DNA from: Segatella copri
GTDB lineage: Bacteria > Bacteroidota > Bacteroidia > Bacteroidales > Bacteroidaceae
Length of the DNA stretch: 24,383 nt
Direction of reading: 5' to 3'
Assembly (NCBI RefSeq): GCF_019127135.1
Contig: NZ_JAHOEA010000052.1
Coordinates: 1-24,383, forward strand
Shown one piece after another: positions 1-6,889 of the stretch (its first letter is position 1; every line of letters begins with the position of its first letter). Position numbers and translations under genes: made by a program. The notes under the pieces were generated by a model. The model was not told the DNA's origin. It saw nothing but the letters and a program-made list of their open reading frames with translations, and did not search any database.

Positions 1-105
1 CAACTTCTTGATTTTCAATCAAAGTCCAATTTAGAGCGAGTTAGATTGTTTAACAGGTTTCGGATTGAAAGTGTGCTGAAAATCACGCCTTATCACACGC
101 TGAAA

Positions 106-137
106 TTTGGTGGTATTGGGAAATTACAGTATCTTTG
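106..137 (+). promoter_or_regulatory. Bacteroidetes-type promoter
   Basis: TTTG at 106-109 and TATCTTTG at 130-137 are 20 nt apart, matching the Bacteroidetes -33 (TTTG) and -7 (TAnnTTTG) elements. It points into the leader region that carries the nested palindromes and, about 395 nt downstream, the small 'smalltalk' gene. No other good gene lies between, so the transcript would have an unusually long, structured 5' leader. The boxes are seen directly; activity is inferred. Confidence 0.65.
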
Positions 138-237
138 CATCGTGATTCAAGAAGGCTGCACTCGACAAAGCTTAAGCAAGCTTAGCTCTGTTCTCGTTTG
201 CACTTTCTTTGCACTATCGTTCGAAGAAAGGCGGAAA

Positions 238-460
238 GAGAAACGCAAGCCCGCCAGGCGTTCCGTCGGATTTGCAATCCGACGTCTAAAAAGGCTCGAC
301 CTATTTCCTTGCGGATTTGAAATCCGCAGCCGTAGGCTTTTCATATCTCTTTCTTTACATTCACGCCTGAGGCGGATTGCAAATCCGCATTAAAGTGGTC
401 GAGCCTTTTTTGTCTGCGGATTGCAAATCCGCAGGAACGCCTAACGGACTCGCGCTTCTC
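238..460. repeat. nested inverted-repeat element
   Basis: Two 64-nt arms (238-301 and 397-460) are reverse complements with no indels; most mismatches in the outer part are transitions. Segments such as GGCGTTCC/GGAACGCC and AAAAAGGCTCGACC/GGTCGAGCCTTTTT pair exactly. Each arm holds its own palindrome (265-283 GTCGGATT-TGC-AATCCGAC; 415-433 around GCGGATT-GCA-AATCCGC). The 95-nt spacer holds two more palindromes of the same type (310-328 and 372-388). No transposase-like ORF is present. It resembles a REP/MITE-like intergenic element; the long reading frame across it is not credible as a gene. Together with flanking sequence this fills most of the gene-free stretch 1-532. Confidence 0.8.
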
Positions 461-475
461 CTTAGCGCCTAGCGG

Positions 476-489
476 GGGTTGCGCAACCC
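476..489. repeat. 14-bp perfect palindrome
   Basis: GGGTTGC/GCAACCC is a perfect palindrome with no loop just outside the nested inverted-repeat element and 44 nt before the small-protein start. The motif CCTAGCGGG beside it recurs near 668. It could be a protein-binding site or part of the repeat element; function unknown. Confidence 0.6.
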
Positions 490-495
490 ACAAAA

Positions 496-528
496 GTTAA
501 CATTTAACATTTAACACTTAACATTTAA
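496..528. repeat. TTAACATTTAACA short tandem repeat
   Basis: Four imperfect copies of a 7-8-nt unit (TTAACAT, TTAACAT, TTAACAC, TTAACAT) stand directly before the small-protein start at 533. Similar short degenerate repeats precede or follow several other genes in the window. The position suggests an A/T-rich, unstructured translation-initiation leader; that role is inferred. Confidence 0.7.
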
Positions 529-532
529 AAAT

Positions 533-631
533 ATGAAAGTAAATACTTGGAAAACAATTTTGCAGATTGCAATATCCTTCCTTACAGCCATCGCTACTAC
601 GCTCGGAGTTACCAGCTGTAGCACTCTTTAA
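533..631 (+). CDS. smalltalk-type small protein (32 aa)
   Basis: This short ORF encodes 32 residues beginning MKVNTWKTILQ, followed by a hydrophobic stretch with TAIATTLGVTSCS near the end. Length, the N-terminal NTWKT motif and the ATTLGVTSC ending match the tiny Bacteroidales proteins that NCBI calls 'smalltalk protein'. Their function is unknown; from memory they often sit near HU-type DNA-binding protein and N-acetylmuramoyl-L-alanine amidase genes, neither of which is in view downstream here. The hydrophobic middle could cross a membrane, and the VTSC end resembles a lipobox but is too close to the C-terminus for a conventional lipoprotein. A terminator follows at 733-767. The start is the only ATG and is preceded by an A-rich leader. 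Confidence 0.75.
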   Translation: MKVNTWKTILQIAISFLTAIATTLGVTSCSTL

Positions 632-732
632 AAGTAAAAAAGTAAAAAGGTAAAAGGGTAAAAAAAGCCTAGCGGGATGTTAAGACAGCGAGGTTGCTCT
701 TTTTAAAAAGGTAAAAAGCCATAGCTTATTTT

Positions 733-767
733 AAAGCCCCCGGTGCCTGGTGCACTGGGGGCTTTTT
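733..767 (+). terminator. intrinsic terminator after small protein
   Basis: The stem AAAGCCCCC (733-741) pairs with GGGGGCTTT (757-765), followed by further T residues. It ends the transcript carrying the 32-aa gene. The rest of 632-945 holds simple A-rich repeats (AAAAAGGTAAAA type), a small hairpin and the araC promoter; I see no gene in it. Confidence 0.8.
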
Positions 768-779
768 GCCTTCGGGGGA

Positions 780-798
780 CCAGCGATGGAATCGCTGG
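780..798. repeat. CCAGCGAT hairpin
   Basis: CCAGCGAT-GGA-ATCGCTGG is an 8-bp perfect stem with a 3-nt loop in intergenic DNA just after the terminator. Its architecture (about 8-bp arm, 3-nt loop) is the same as the palindromes in both nested repeat elements of this window, though the sequence differs. Confidence 0.6.
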
Positions 799-878
799 GA
801 ACGGGGACGCAAAGGAGGAAAGGCTTTTTTACCTTTTTACCATTAAAAGGTAATTAATACTTAAAAAGAAATAAAAAC

Positions 879-911
879 TTTGCGCGCTCTGCTGTTTTTT
901 TATTACCTTTG
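879..911 (+). promoter_or_regulatory. promoter of AraC-type regulator
   Basis: TTTG at 879-882 and TACCTTTG at 904-911 are separated by 21 nt, fitting the Bacteroidetes -33/-7 promoter. The position means a TTG at 880 cannot be the translation start, which supports the ATG at 946. Confidence 0.7.
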
Positions 912-945
912 TAGACTGAACTTTAAGAACGTAAAATTAGAAAGT

Positions 946-2094
946 ATGATTCACTTTTTAGAACAGAACTTCGTTGAACTAGTAACCATAACCAGTATGA
1001 TCTACCTGATACTGGCTGTCATCCTTTTTCTCTTCAAAACACCAGATACAAAGGTATACAAAACCTTCCGCAGATCAAAAAGTCTGATGGCAGGAGGGAT
1101 GCTGCTCATCAGCCTGAATATTTGGATCTGGATTGCTTCATTTACAGGAAGCTGGACAGAATATAACAACTGGGTTCCCTGTTTCGATATCATCCTCTTT
1201 TATCTGATGGGCATCTGCTTCAGCTTCTCACTCAGCAGTCTCCTCGACCCGCATTATATCTCCCGGAAACGCTGCAAAGTGATTGCCGTGAAGTTCGTAA
1301 TGACGGCTTTCTTCGCCCTCATCGCCATGACGGATGCCCTGAAGGACTATCAGATACCCCTGCTGCTTATCGCCCTGCTGGGACTGCTGGAGATGCTTAT
1401 AGGACATATCTACTACTTCAACAGTTGCTACCTGAGAAGCAACGCGCTCTTTGAAAACTACTTCTCGAACGACAAAAACCATTTCATCAGATGGCTCAAG
1501 GTGAGTCACTGGCTCTTCTATGGCATGCTGATACTGGGCGTGATTTCCATCCGTACAGGTGCACTGATCAACTGGCTGGTGCAATTCTATGTAGTAGCCA
1601 TGAACCTCTATATCCTGATCAACATCATCAACTATGCCTCTGAATACGAGACGCTGATGAAGGCAAACTGCGATGAGGAAAAGACTGAAGAAGAAGGAGA
1701 AGTGGCAGAGAAGGAAAAGAACGGAGAAATCAGCCCTAAGAAGGCATACATAGAAAAGCTGCGCCCGAGGGTAACGGAATGGATTCTGGAGAAATCATAC
1801 CTGGAAGAACAGTTCACGATAGATGATCTTTCTGCCAGACTGTATACCAACAAGACCTATCTTTCTACCTTCATCAAGGAAGAATTCGGCATGAACTTCA
1901 GCAATTGGATAACGAGTCTGCGCCTGAAAGAAGCCAAGAAAATGATGAGCGAGCATCCTGATGCCCGACTGAAGGATATCGCCTACAACGTAGGTTTCTC
2001 CTCCCTGCCTTACTTCTCAAGCGTCTTCGCCAAATCTGAAGGCGTTACGCCATCTGTATGGATGAAAGAACGCAGCAGGAATAAAGAAGGATAA
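946..2094 (+). CDS. membrane-anchored AraC-family transcriptional regulator
   Basis: A 382-residue protein. The N-terminal ~240 residues hold about six or seven hydrophobic segments (for example ITSMIYLILAVILFLF and LMAGGMLLISLNIWIWI). After a short acidic/lysine-rich linker there is a C-terminal AraC/XylS double helix-turn-helix of about 100 residues, recognisable from FTIDDLSARLYTNKTYLSTFIKE and the second helix pair ending GFSSLPYFSSVFAKSEGVTPS. Such proteins are taken to sense a signal at the inner membrane and regulate transcription directly; the ligand and targets are unknown. The start at 946 follows a good promoter at 879-911; an upstream TTG lies inside the promoter. The gene stands alone and is not obviously linked to a target operon. 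A strong hairpin follows. Confidence 0.85.
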   Translation: MIHFLEQNFVELVTITSMIYLILAVILFLFKTPDTKVYKTFRRSKSLMAGGMLLISLNIWIWIASFTGSWTEYNNWVPCFDIILFYLMGICFSFSLSSLLDPHYISRKRCKVIAVKFVMTAFFALIAMTDALKDYQIPLLLIALLGLLEMLIGHIYYFNSCYLRSNALFENYFSNDKNHFIRWLKVSHWLFYGMLILGVISIRTGALINWLVQFYVVAMNLYILINIINYASEYETLMKANCDEEKTEEEGEVAEKEKNGEISPKKAYIEKLRPRVTEWILEKSYLEEQFTIDDLSARLYTNKTYLSTFIKEEFGMNFSNWITSLRLKEAKKMMSEHPDARLKDIAYNVGFSSLPYFSSVFAKSEGVTPSVWMKERSRNKEG

Positions 2095-2101
2095 GAAACA
2101 G

Positions 2102-2141
2102 AAGAACGGGCTGGAAACCAAAAAGTTTCCAGCCCGTTCTT
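2102..2141. terminator. bidirectional terminator hairpin
   Basis: A 17-bp perfect stem (2102-2118 with 2125-2141, AAGAACGGGCTGGAAAC / GTTTCCAGCCCGTTCTT) with loop CAAAAA lies between the convergent araC-type gene and folK. The T-tract is weak on both sides, but the stem strength and position argue for transcription termination in both directions. Confidence 0.75.
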
Positions 2142-2162
2142 GAACCACATGCTAAAATTAAA

Positions 2163-2573
2163 TTACTTAGAATAAATCTCCTTCAAAGGTTTCATCACGA
2201 AATCACGTTCTTCCATCAATGGATGAGGAACCTTGAAATCGGGCTCATCTATCACCAAGTCATCTATCATCAGGATATCGATGTCGATGATGCGGTCATG
2301 GTATTCGCCAGCCACCGACTTCATGGTGCGCCCCATTTCACGCTCTATGCGCTGCGTAGCCTCCAGCACCTGGCGCGGGGCCATCGTGGTGAGAACCAGC
2401 ACACAGGCATTGATGTAGTCGTTGGGAGATGAATAGCCCCAAGGCTTGGTTTCGTAAAGAGCAGACTGGCGCTCTACCACACCAATCTGCTCTCCTATCT
2501 TTTCTATTACCTCGCGAATGTTGCGCTTTCGGTTGCCCAAATTCGTACCGAGACTTAAATATACCTGATACAT
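2163..2573 (-). CDS. folK: 2-amino-4-hydroxy-6-hydroxymethyldihydropteridine pyrophosphokinase
   Basis: HPPK transfers pyrophosphate from ATP to 6-hydroxymethyl-7,8-dihydropterin in the cytoplasmic folate pathway. The 136-residue protein has the N-terminal YLSLGTNLGNR motif (residues 5-15), the ETKPWGY loop (41-47), and the acidic DIDI segment with Asp97 and Asp99 matching the Mg-binding aspartates of E. coli HPPK. It ends in HPLMEERDFVMKPL, a conserved family segment. It is stand-alone, not fused to folB or folP. It lies 93 nt downstream of queA and is the last gene of the minus-strand run. The folE gene for the first step of the same pathway is at 18967. The gap to queA holds DnaA-box-like sites. 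Confidence 0.93.
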   Translation of the reverse strand: MYQVYLSLGTNLGNRKRNIREVIEKIGEQIGVVERQSALYETKPWGYSSPNDYINACVLVLTTMAPRQVLEATQRIEREMGRTMKSVAGEYHDRIIDIDILMIDDLVIDEPDFKVPHPLMEERDFVMKPLKEIYSK

Positions 2574-2575
2574 AC

Positions 2576-2647
2576 TTATTCACACTTTTATAAAATTGTG
2601 GATAACTAAACTAAAACTCAGTATACCAACAACTTATATGTGTATAA
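2576..2647. promoter_or_regulatory. cluster of three DnaA-box-like 9-mers
   Basis: In the A/T-rich folK-queA gap, TTATTCACA (2576-2584, +), TGTGGATAA (2597-2605, i.e. TTATCCACA on -) and TGTGTATAA (2639-2647, i.e. TTATACACA on -) all match TTATNCACA; the middle one is the perfect consensus. A fourth perfect box lies within queA at 3793-3801. They may bind DnaA as a regulatory or titration site, or mark a replication origin. The sites are seen directly; any role is inferred. Confidence 0.45.
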
Positions 2648-2666
2648 AAACTGTTTATACCGCTGT

Positions 2667-3851
2667 TTAATCTGGAAGTATCAACAATGAATCACCATAG
2701 CAGCCAAACATGTAGCCGTTCTTGACAGCCATCTTGTATGCCTCGTAAACCAACTCGTAACCACCAAAGGCAGCTGTACTCATCATCAGAGTTGACTCCG
2801 GATGATAGAAGTTGGCTACGGCACAGTCAGCAAGACCGAAATCGTATGGAGGGAAGATGAACTTGTTGGTCCATCCGTCGAATGCCTTCATCATACCGTC
2901 GGTTCCGACAGCCGTTTCAGTTGCCTTCATCACGCTGGTACCGATAGCGCAGACGCGATGGCCGGAAAGCTTGGTCTTGTTAACCAGATCACATGCCTCC
3001 TGACTGATTATCATCTGCTCAGAATCCATCTTGTGCTTGGTAAGGTCTTCAACCTCGATATCATGGAAGTTGCCCAGACCGCAGTGCAGGGTGATATAAG
3101 CCTCGTTGATACCGTTGATTTCCATACGCTTCATCAGCTCGCGGGAGAAGTGAAGACCGGTAGCAGGAGCTGTAACGGCACCCTCTACCTCAGCGAAAAC
3201 ACACTGGAAATCTTCCATATCATCCTCTGTAGCGTGATGATCTTCACGGGCATCGATGACGTAGCGTGGCAGTGGAGCCTCGCCCAGAGCGAAGAGCGAA
3301 CGCTTGAAGACATCATGATTGCCATCCTCATCATAGAGGAAACGGAGGGTACGGCCACGGCTGGTAGTATTGTCGATAACCTCGGCAACCATCTCGTTGA
3401 CATCATCGAAGAAAAGCTTGTTGCCGATACGGATTTTGCGGGCAGGCTCTACCAATACGTCCCAAAGGCGCATCTCCGGATTGAGCTCGCGGAGCAGGAA
3501 CACCTCAATCTTGGCATCGGTTTTCTCCTTGGTGCCGTAAAGACGGGCTGGAAATACCTTGGTATTGTTGAAGATGAAGGTATCGCCCTCTTCGAAGAAA
3601 TTCACGATATCCTTGAACTGCAGGAATACGGGATTGCCATCGGCATCAACCATATCCTTGCCTTTCTCATCTTTCTTGTACATCTCGATGGTTTCTGACT
3701 TCTTGTGGAGAACCATGAGTCGGGACTCGTCGCGGCGAGTAATCTCGAATGTACGTTCACCACTAGCCGTTTTTACCACGTGCTTTGCCTTATGTGGATA
3801 AAGTGCCACCTGATCTTTTGGCAACTTAAAGTTAAATTGTGATAGCTTCAT
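2667..3851 (-). CDS. queA: S-adenosylmethionine:tRNA ribosyltransferase-isomerase
   Basis: QueA moves the ribosyl part of SAM onto 7-deazaguanine in tRNA to give epoxyqueuosine at the wobble position. The 394-residue protein shows FIFNNTKVFPARLYG (residues 92-106), GAVTAPATGLHFS (224-236) and YITLHCGLGNFHDIEVEDL (252-270) with HKMDSE (273-278), all hallmark QueA segments. Compared with the usual ~350 residues it is longer; two charged stretches near residues 21-39 and 58-77 look like insertions. The start at 3851 is chosen because MKLSQFNFKLP is the normal QueA beginning and a longer frame would overlap the end of truB. Only 13 nt separate it from truB, so the two are cotranscribed; both modify tRNA. 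Confidence 0.94.
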   Translation of the reverse strand: MKLSQFNFKLPKDQVALYPHKAKHVVKTASGERTFEITRRDESRLMVLHKKSETIEMYKKDEKGKDMVDADGNPVFLQFKDIVNFFEEGDTFIFNNTKVFPARLYGTKEKTDAKIEVFLLRELNPEMRLWDVLVEPARKIRIGNKLFFDDVNEMVAEVIDNTTSRGRTLRFLYDEDGNHDVFKRSLFALGEAPLPRYVIDAREDHHATEDDMEDFQCVFAEVEGAVTAPATGLHFSRELMKRMEINGINEAYITLHCGLGNFHDIEVEDLTKHKMDSEQMIISQEACDLVNKTKLSGHRVCAIGTSVMKATETAVGTDGMMKAFDGWTNKFIFPPYDFGLADCAVANFYHPESTLMMSTAAFGGYELVYEAYKMAVKNGYMFGCYGDSLLILPD

Positions 3852-3864
3852 GTTATATTTTTTA

Positions 3865-4581
3865 TTACTTGGATGACTGAAGGCTGTCTTCGAGAGGCTG
3901 CTCATCAAGCCATTCCTGGAAATGATCAAAACTGATGCAGTTTTCTACTGCGAAACTTCCTGCCTTGGTACGGCGGAGGGCGGTCAGGAAGGCGCCACTA
4001 TCTAGAGCCCTGCCGATATCTCGGGCGAGGGAGCGGATATAGGTGCCTTTGCCGCAAACTACACGGATGCTGGCGGTCTTCTCCTCATCGTTATAATCGG
4101 TGAGTTCTATCTCGTCTACACGCACGGTCTTCGGTTTGAGCTGTACCTCTTCGCCGGCTCGGCGCAAGGCATAAGAGCGGTCGCCATTCACCTTTACGGC
4201 GCTGTAGGTAGGCGGAACCTGCTGAATCTCGCCCACAAACTGCTTGAGCGTTTCCTCCACCAGCTGGCGGGTGATATGCTTCGTCGGATAGGTATGATTC
4301 ACGCTATGTTCCTTATCGTAACTGGCGGTGGTAGCACCGAGCTGCAGAGTTGCAGTATACTCCTTGGTATGAGTCTGCAGCTGTTCTATCTGCTTGGTAC
4401 ATTTGCCGGTACAGAGCACCAGCACGCCAGTGGCAAGGGGATCGAGCGTACCGGCATGTCCTATCTTTACCTTAAAACCGAGCTTCTTACTGAGCAGATA
4501 GCGAATATGCGCCAGGGCTCCGAAACTCGACATGCGATAAGGCTTGTCGATGGCAATAATTTCTCCTTTTCTGAAATCCAT
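3865..4581 (-). CDS. truB: tRNA pseudouridine(55) synthase
   Basis: TruB isomerises U55 to pseudouridine in the T-loop of tRNAs. The 238-residue protein contains the catalytic motif GHAGTLDPLATGVL with Asp47 as the nucleophile, the KEYTATLQLG segment after it, the QVPPTYSAVKVNGDRSYALRR motif and the CGKGTYIRSLARDIG motif. Length fits the Bacteroidetes form, which lacks a full C-terminal PUA domain. It starts 9 nt after the uppP stop and ends 13 nt before queA, so it sits inside an operon. Confidence 0.95.
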   Translation of the reverse strand: MDFRKGEIIAIDKPYRMSSFGALAHIRYLLSKKLGFKVKIGHAGTLDPLATGVLVLCTGKCTKQIEQLQTHTKEYTATLQLGATTASYDKEHSVNHTYPTKHITRQLVEETLKQFVGEIQQVPPTYSAVKVNGDRSYALRRAGEEVQLKPKTVRVDEIELTDYNDEEKTASIRVVCGKGTYIRSLARDIGRALDSGAFLTALRRTKAGSFAVENCISFDHFQEWLDEQPLEDSLQSSK

Positions 4582-4590
4582 AGTTTATGT

Positions 4591-5436
4591 TTAGTCAACC
4601 ATCTGCATATCTACACCGCAAAGGCCGCAGATGATAATGATAAGTCCTACTACGATACGGTACCAGCCGAAAGCTGCAAAACCGTACTTGGTGACATAAT
4701 TGATGAAAAACTTGATGGCGAGAATGGCAACGATGAATGCTACCACTGAGCCTAATATCAATGTGAACAGGTTGTTGCCCTGGGTGAGCAATGAGCCGCC
4801 GCCATGGCTGATGAGCTTATAAACCTCGAGACAGGTGGCGCCAAACATGGTTGGCACTGCCAGGAAGAATGAGAACTCGGCTGCTGCCTTTCGGGTAAGA
4901 CGCTGGGACATACCACCTACGATGGTTGACATGGAGCGCGATACACCAGGAATCATCGCTATACACTGGATAAAACCGATAATCAGGGCACGCTTATAAG
5001 TAAGCTTGGTCTGTTCGCTGCCTTTATTGAATATCTTATCGCAGAAGAGCATGAAAATACCACCGATGACAAGCATCCAGCCCACCAGCTGTACATTGCC
5101 AAGATTTGACTCGATGAAATCATTGAAGGCAAGACCCAATACCACGGCAGGCACGGTACCTACAACAAGACGGGCATAGAAATCGAACATCGCCTTCCAA
5201 TAGGTCTTCTCACCGGTCTTCACAGCCTCTGGATAGAAGAATCTCTTCCAATACAGACAGATGACAGAAAGGATGGCGCCAAACTGGATGATGACAGTAA
5301 AGGCGTTGACAAACTTATCCTGGATATCTACACCCAGCAAATTTTCTGCTATAATCATGTGGCCCGTACTGGATACAGGCAAGAACTCGGTCAATCCCTC
5401 TACGATAGAGATAATGATAGTCTGAATAAAATCCAT
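4591..5436 (-). CDS. uppP: undecaprenyl-diphosphate phosphatase
   Basis: UppP (BacA) removes a phosphate from undecaprenyl diphosphate so that the lipid carrier for peptidoglycan and O-antigen can be reused; overproduction is known to give bacitracin resistance. The 281-residue, highly hydrophobic protein has the N-terminal catalytic motif EGLTEFLPVSSTGH (Glu13, Glu17, His26) and the second motif PGVSRSMST (residues 163-171, Ser166, Arg167). About seven to eight membrane segments follow the family pattern. It is preceded by the DUF3098 gene (39-nt gap) and followed closely by truB. Confidence 0.95.
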   Translation of the reverse strand: MDFIQTIIISIVEGLTEFLPVSSTGHMIIAENLLGVDIQDKFVNAFTVIIQFGAILSVICLYWKRFFYPEAVKTGEKTYWKAMFDFYARLVVGTVPAVVLGLAFNDFIESNLGNVQLVGWMLVIGGIFMLFCDKIFNKGSEQTKLTYKRALIIGFIQCIAMIPGVSRSMSTIVGGMSQRLTRKAAAEFSFFLAVPTMFGATCLEVYKLISHGGGSLLTQGNNLFTLILGSVVAFIVAILAIKFFINYVTKYGFAAFGWYRIVVGLIIIICGLCGVDMQMVD

Positions 5437-5475
5437 CTAATAATAATATGTATATTAACTATTAACAATAAACTC

Positions 5476-5703
5476 TTAATTGTCTTTCGGCTTGTGAATC
5501 ACCGCATAGATGATTGAAAGGAAACCTATCAATGTTACGGTTGGTGCTACTACGATACGACGGGTACTGAAAATATCAGTATCGAAGGTATGCTCGTTAG
5601 AACCGGCGCCACTCATCAGCAGAAAACCGATGATGATAATCGCCATTCCGATGCCTAACAAGATAAAGTTCATCTTGTCGAATGCTAAATTCTTCTTATC
5701 CAT
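5476..5703 (-). CDS. DUF3098 small membrane protein
   Basis: A 75-residue protein with two predicted membrane helices (about residues 12-30 and 52-68) separated by a polar segment containing FDTDIFSTRRIVVAP. Size, the KMNFILLGIGM start and the RRIVVAPTV segment match DUF3098, a small Bacteroidetes family usually found between ftsX and uppP; here it is in exactly that place (25 nt after ftsX, 39 nt before uppP). The function is unknown; the neighbourhood suggests a role at the inner membrane in cell division or envelope synthesis. Confidence 0.85.
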   Translation of the reverse strand: MDKKNLAFDKMNFILLGIGMAIIIIGFLLMSGAGSNEHTFDTDIFSTRRIVVAPTVTLIGFLSIIYAVIHKPKDN

Positions 5704-5728
5704 TATTTTTATGTTTAATGTGTAATGT

Positions 5729-6607
5729 TTAAATCTTGTACAGGTCTCCCGCCTTCATTTTCAGGAACTTATTGACCGAGATGCAGGCGCAGAAAGCGGT
5801 GATGATGATACCGAAGAGGAAGACGGAGCCGCCGGTGATGGCAAGTTCCTGCCAGCCCAAAACGTTCATCAACTCAGGTTCGTGGAGCGACCATGCATAG
5901 AGACAACCGCCCAGGAAACCGTCTGCAAGCAGGGCTGAAACAACACCCACAAGCATTGCCCTGCGCAGGAACGGACGGCGGATAAAGCCCCAGGATGCAC
6001 CTACCAGCTTCATCGTATGGATGGAGAAGCGGCGGGCATAGATACCCAGACGCACCGTATTATTGATCAGCGAGAACGAGATGAAGGTGAGCAGGGCTGC
6101 AACAATCAGCAATCCGATACTGATCTTTGCCAACGAATTGTTTACCTGCTCTATCAGGTCGTGCTGATAAGTAACCTCTGTAACACGTGGGTATGCCTTC
6201 AGTTCCTTCGTAATCCACTTCAATGAATCATTGTTCGCGTAATCTGCCTTCGTCGTAATCTCTATGGAAGGCTGGAAAGGATTGACACCGGCAAACTCGC
6301 TCGGGTTGGTACCCAAATCGCGGGTAGCCTCTTTCAGTGCCTCTTCCTTGGTGATATAAGTCAGTGTATTGACATAAGGTCTTGCATTCAGACGTTTACA
6401 CATCTGCAATCCCTCCGGATTAGTCATATCCTGTTCGAGCATCACCTGTACCACGAGATTCTCCTTCACGTAGGAAGAGAGATTGCGTCCCATGAGAACA
6501 GAGAAGATAACTAATCCCAACAAAATGAGCACCATAGCGGTACTGATACACAAAGTAATGACCTGCAATCCACGATGATTGCTAGGCTTATATTGTTTCT
6601 TTCTCAT
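5729..6607 (-). CDS. ftsX: cell division protein FtsX (permease-like)
   Basis: FtsX with the ATPase FtsE forms an ABC-type complex at the division septum that controls peptidoglycan hydrolases. The 292-residue protein has the FtsX topology: a short basic cytoplasmic N-terminus, a first membrane helix (16-38), a periplasmic domain (about 41-160), and three further helices (162-183, 217-238, 258-278). The segment MKLVGASWGFIRRPFLRRA (199-217) is the typical FtsX cytoplasmic signature. No ftsE is adjacent in this window. It is the first gene of a minus-strand operon and has its own promoter at 6664-6694. Confidence 0.92.
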   Translation of the reverse strand: MRKKQYKPSNHRGLQVITLCISTAMVLILLGLVIFSVLMGRNLSSYVKENLVVQVMLEQDMTNPEGLQMCKRLNARPYVNTLTYITKEEALKEATRDLGTNPSEFAGVNPFQPSIEITTKADYANNDSLKWITKELKAYPRVTEVTYQHDLIEQVNNSLAKISIGLLIVAALLTFISFSLINNTVRLGIYARRFSIHTMKLVGASWGFIRRPFLRRAMLVGVVSALLADGFLGGCLYAWSLHEPELMNVLGWQELAITGGSVFLFGIIITAFCACISVNKFLKMKAGDLYKI

Positions 6608-6663
6608 TTCTAAAAATCTTTACTATCTAAAAACCAAAAGGGCACAATGACCCAAATTGTCTG

Positions 6664-6694
6664 CAAAGATACGCATAAACGAAGAGATTACAAA
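6664..6694 (-). promoter_or_regulatory. promoter of the ftsX operon
   Basis: On the minus strand TTTG (plus-strand CAAA, 6691-6694) and TATCTTTG (plus-strand CAAAGATA, 6664-6671) are 19 nt apart, matching the Bacteroidetes -33/-7 elements. It lies 56 nt upstream of the ftsX start. Confidence 0.75.
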
Positions 6695-6764
6695 ATAAAA
6701 TTGCATTTATTTACATTTATTCAATTAATTAATCGAACCACAGGCGAAAGTTCAGTTCAATTGA

Positions 6765-6798
6765 AAAAGGAAAAGGGCCAACCTCACGGTCAGCCCTT
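6765..6798 (-). terminator. terminator after the efflux/LpxA-like operon
   Basis: Read on the minus strand, AAGGGC..ACC pairs with GGT..GCCCTT (plus-strand 6773-6798; a 2-nt internal mismatch), followed by a T-rich run (plus-strand A-rich 6765-6772). It lies about 90 nt past the acyltransferase stop. An imperfect A/T-rich inverted repeat (about 6808-6841) lies between them. Confidence 0.65.
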
Positions 6799-6889
6799 CA
6801 CATACTAAGTAAAATTCAAATAGGTATGACTTGAATTTACTAAATGAAAATATATTTTTAGGAAATTTCCCACTATAATTACACCATCG

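Noticed and set aside
8..22. TTGATT-TTC-AATCAA hairpin at the left edge
   Set aside because: Only 6 bp of A/T-rich stem with no T-tract; could be the tail of an upstream terminator but cannot be judged from the cut edge.
46..393. 115-codon plus-strand frame in the left intergenic region
   Set aside because: It translates the nested palindromes and runs through the promoter at 106-137; the product has no recognisable family and biased Arg/Ser content.
2802..3698. 298-codon frame antisense to queA
   Set aside because: It lies opposite the conserved QueA core and has no family features.
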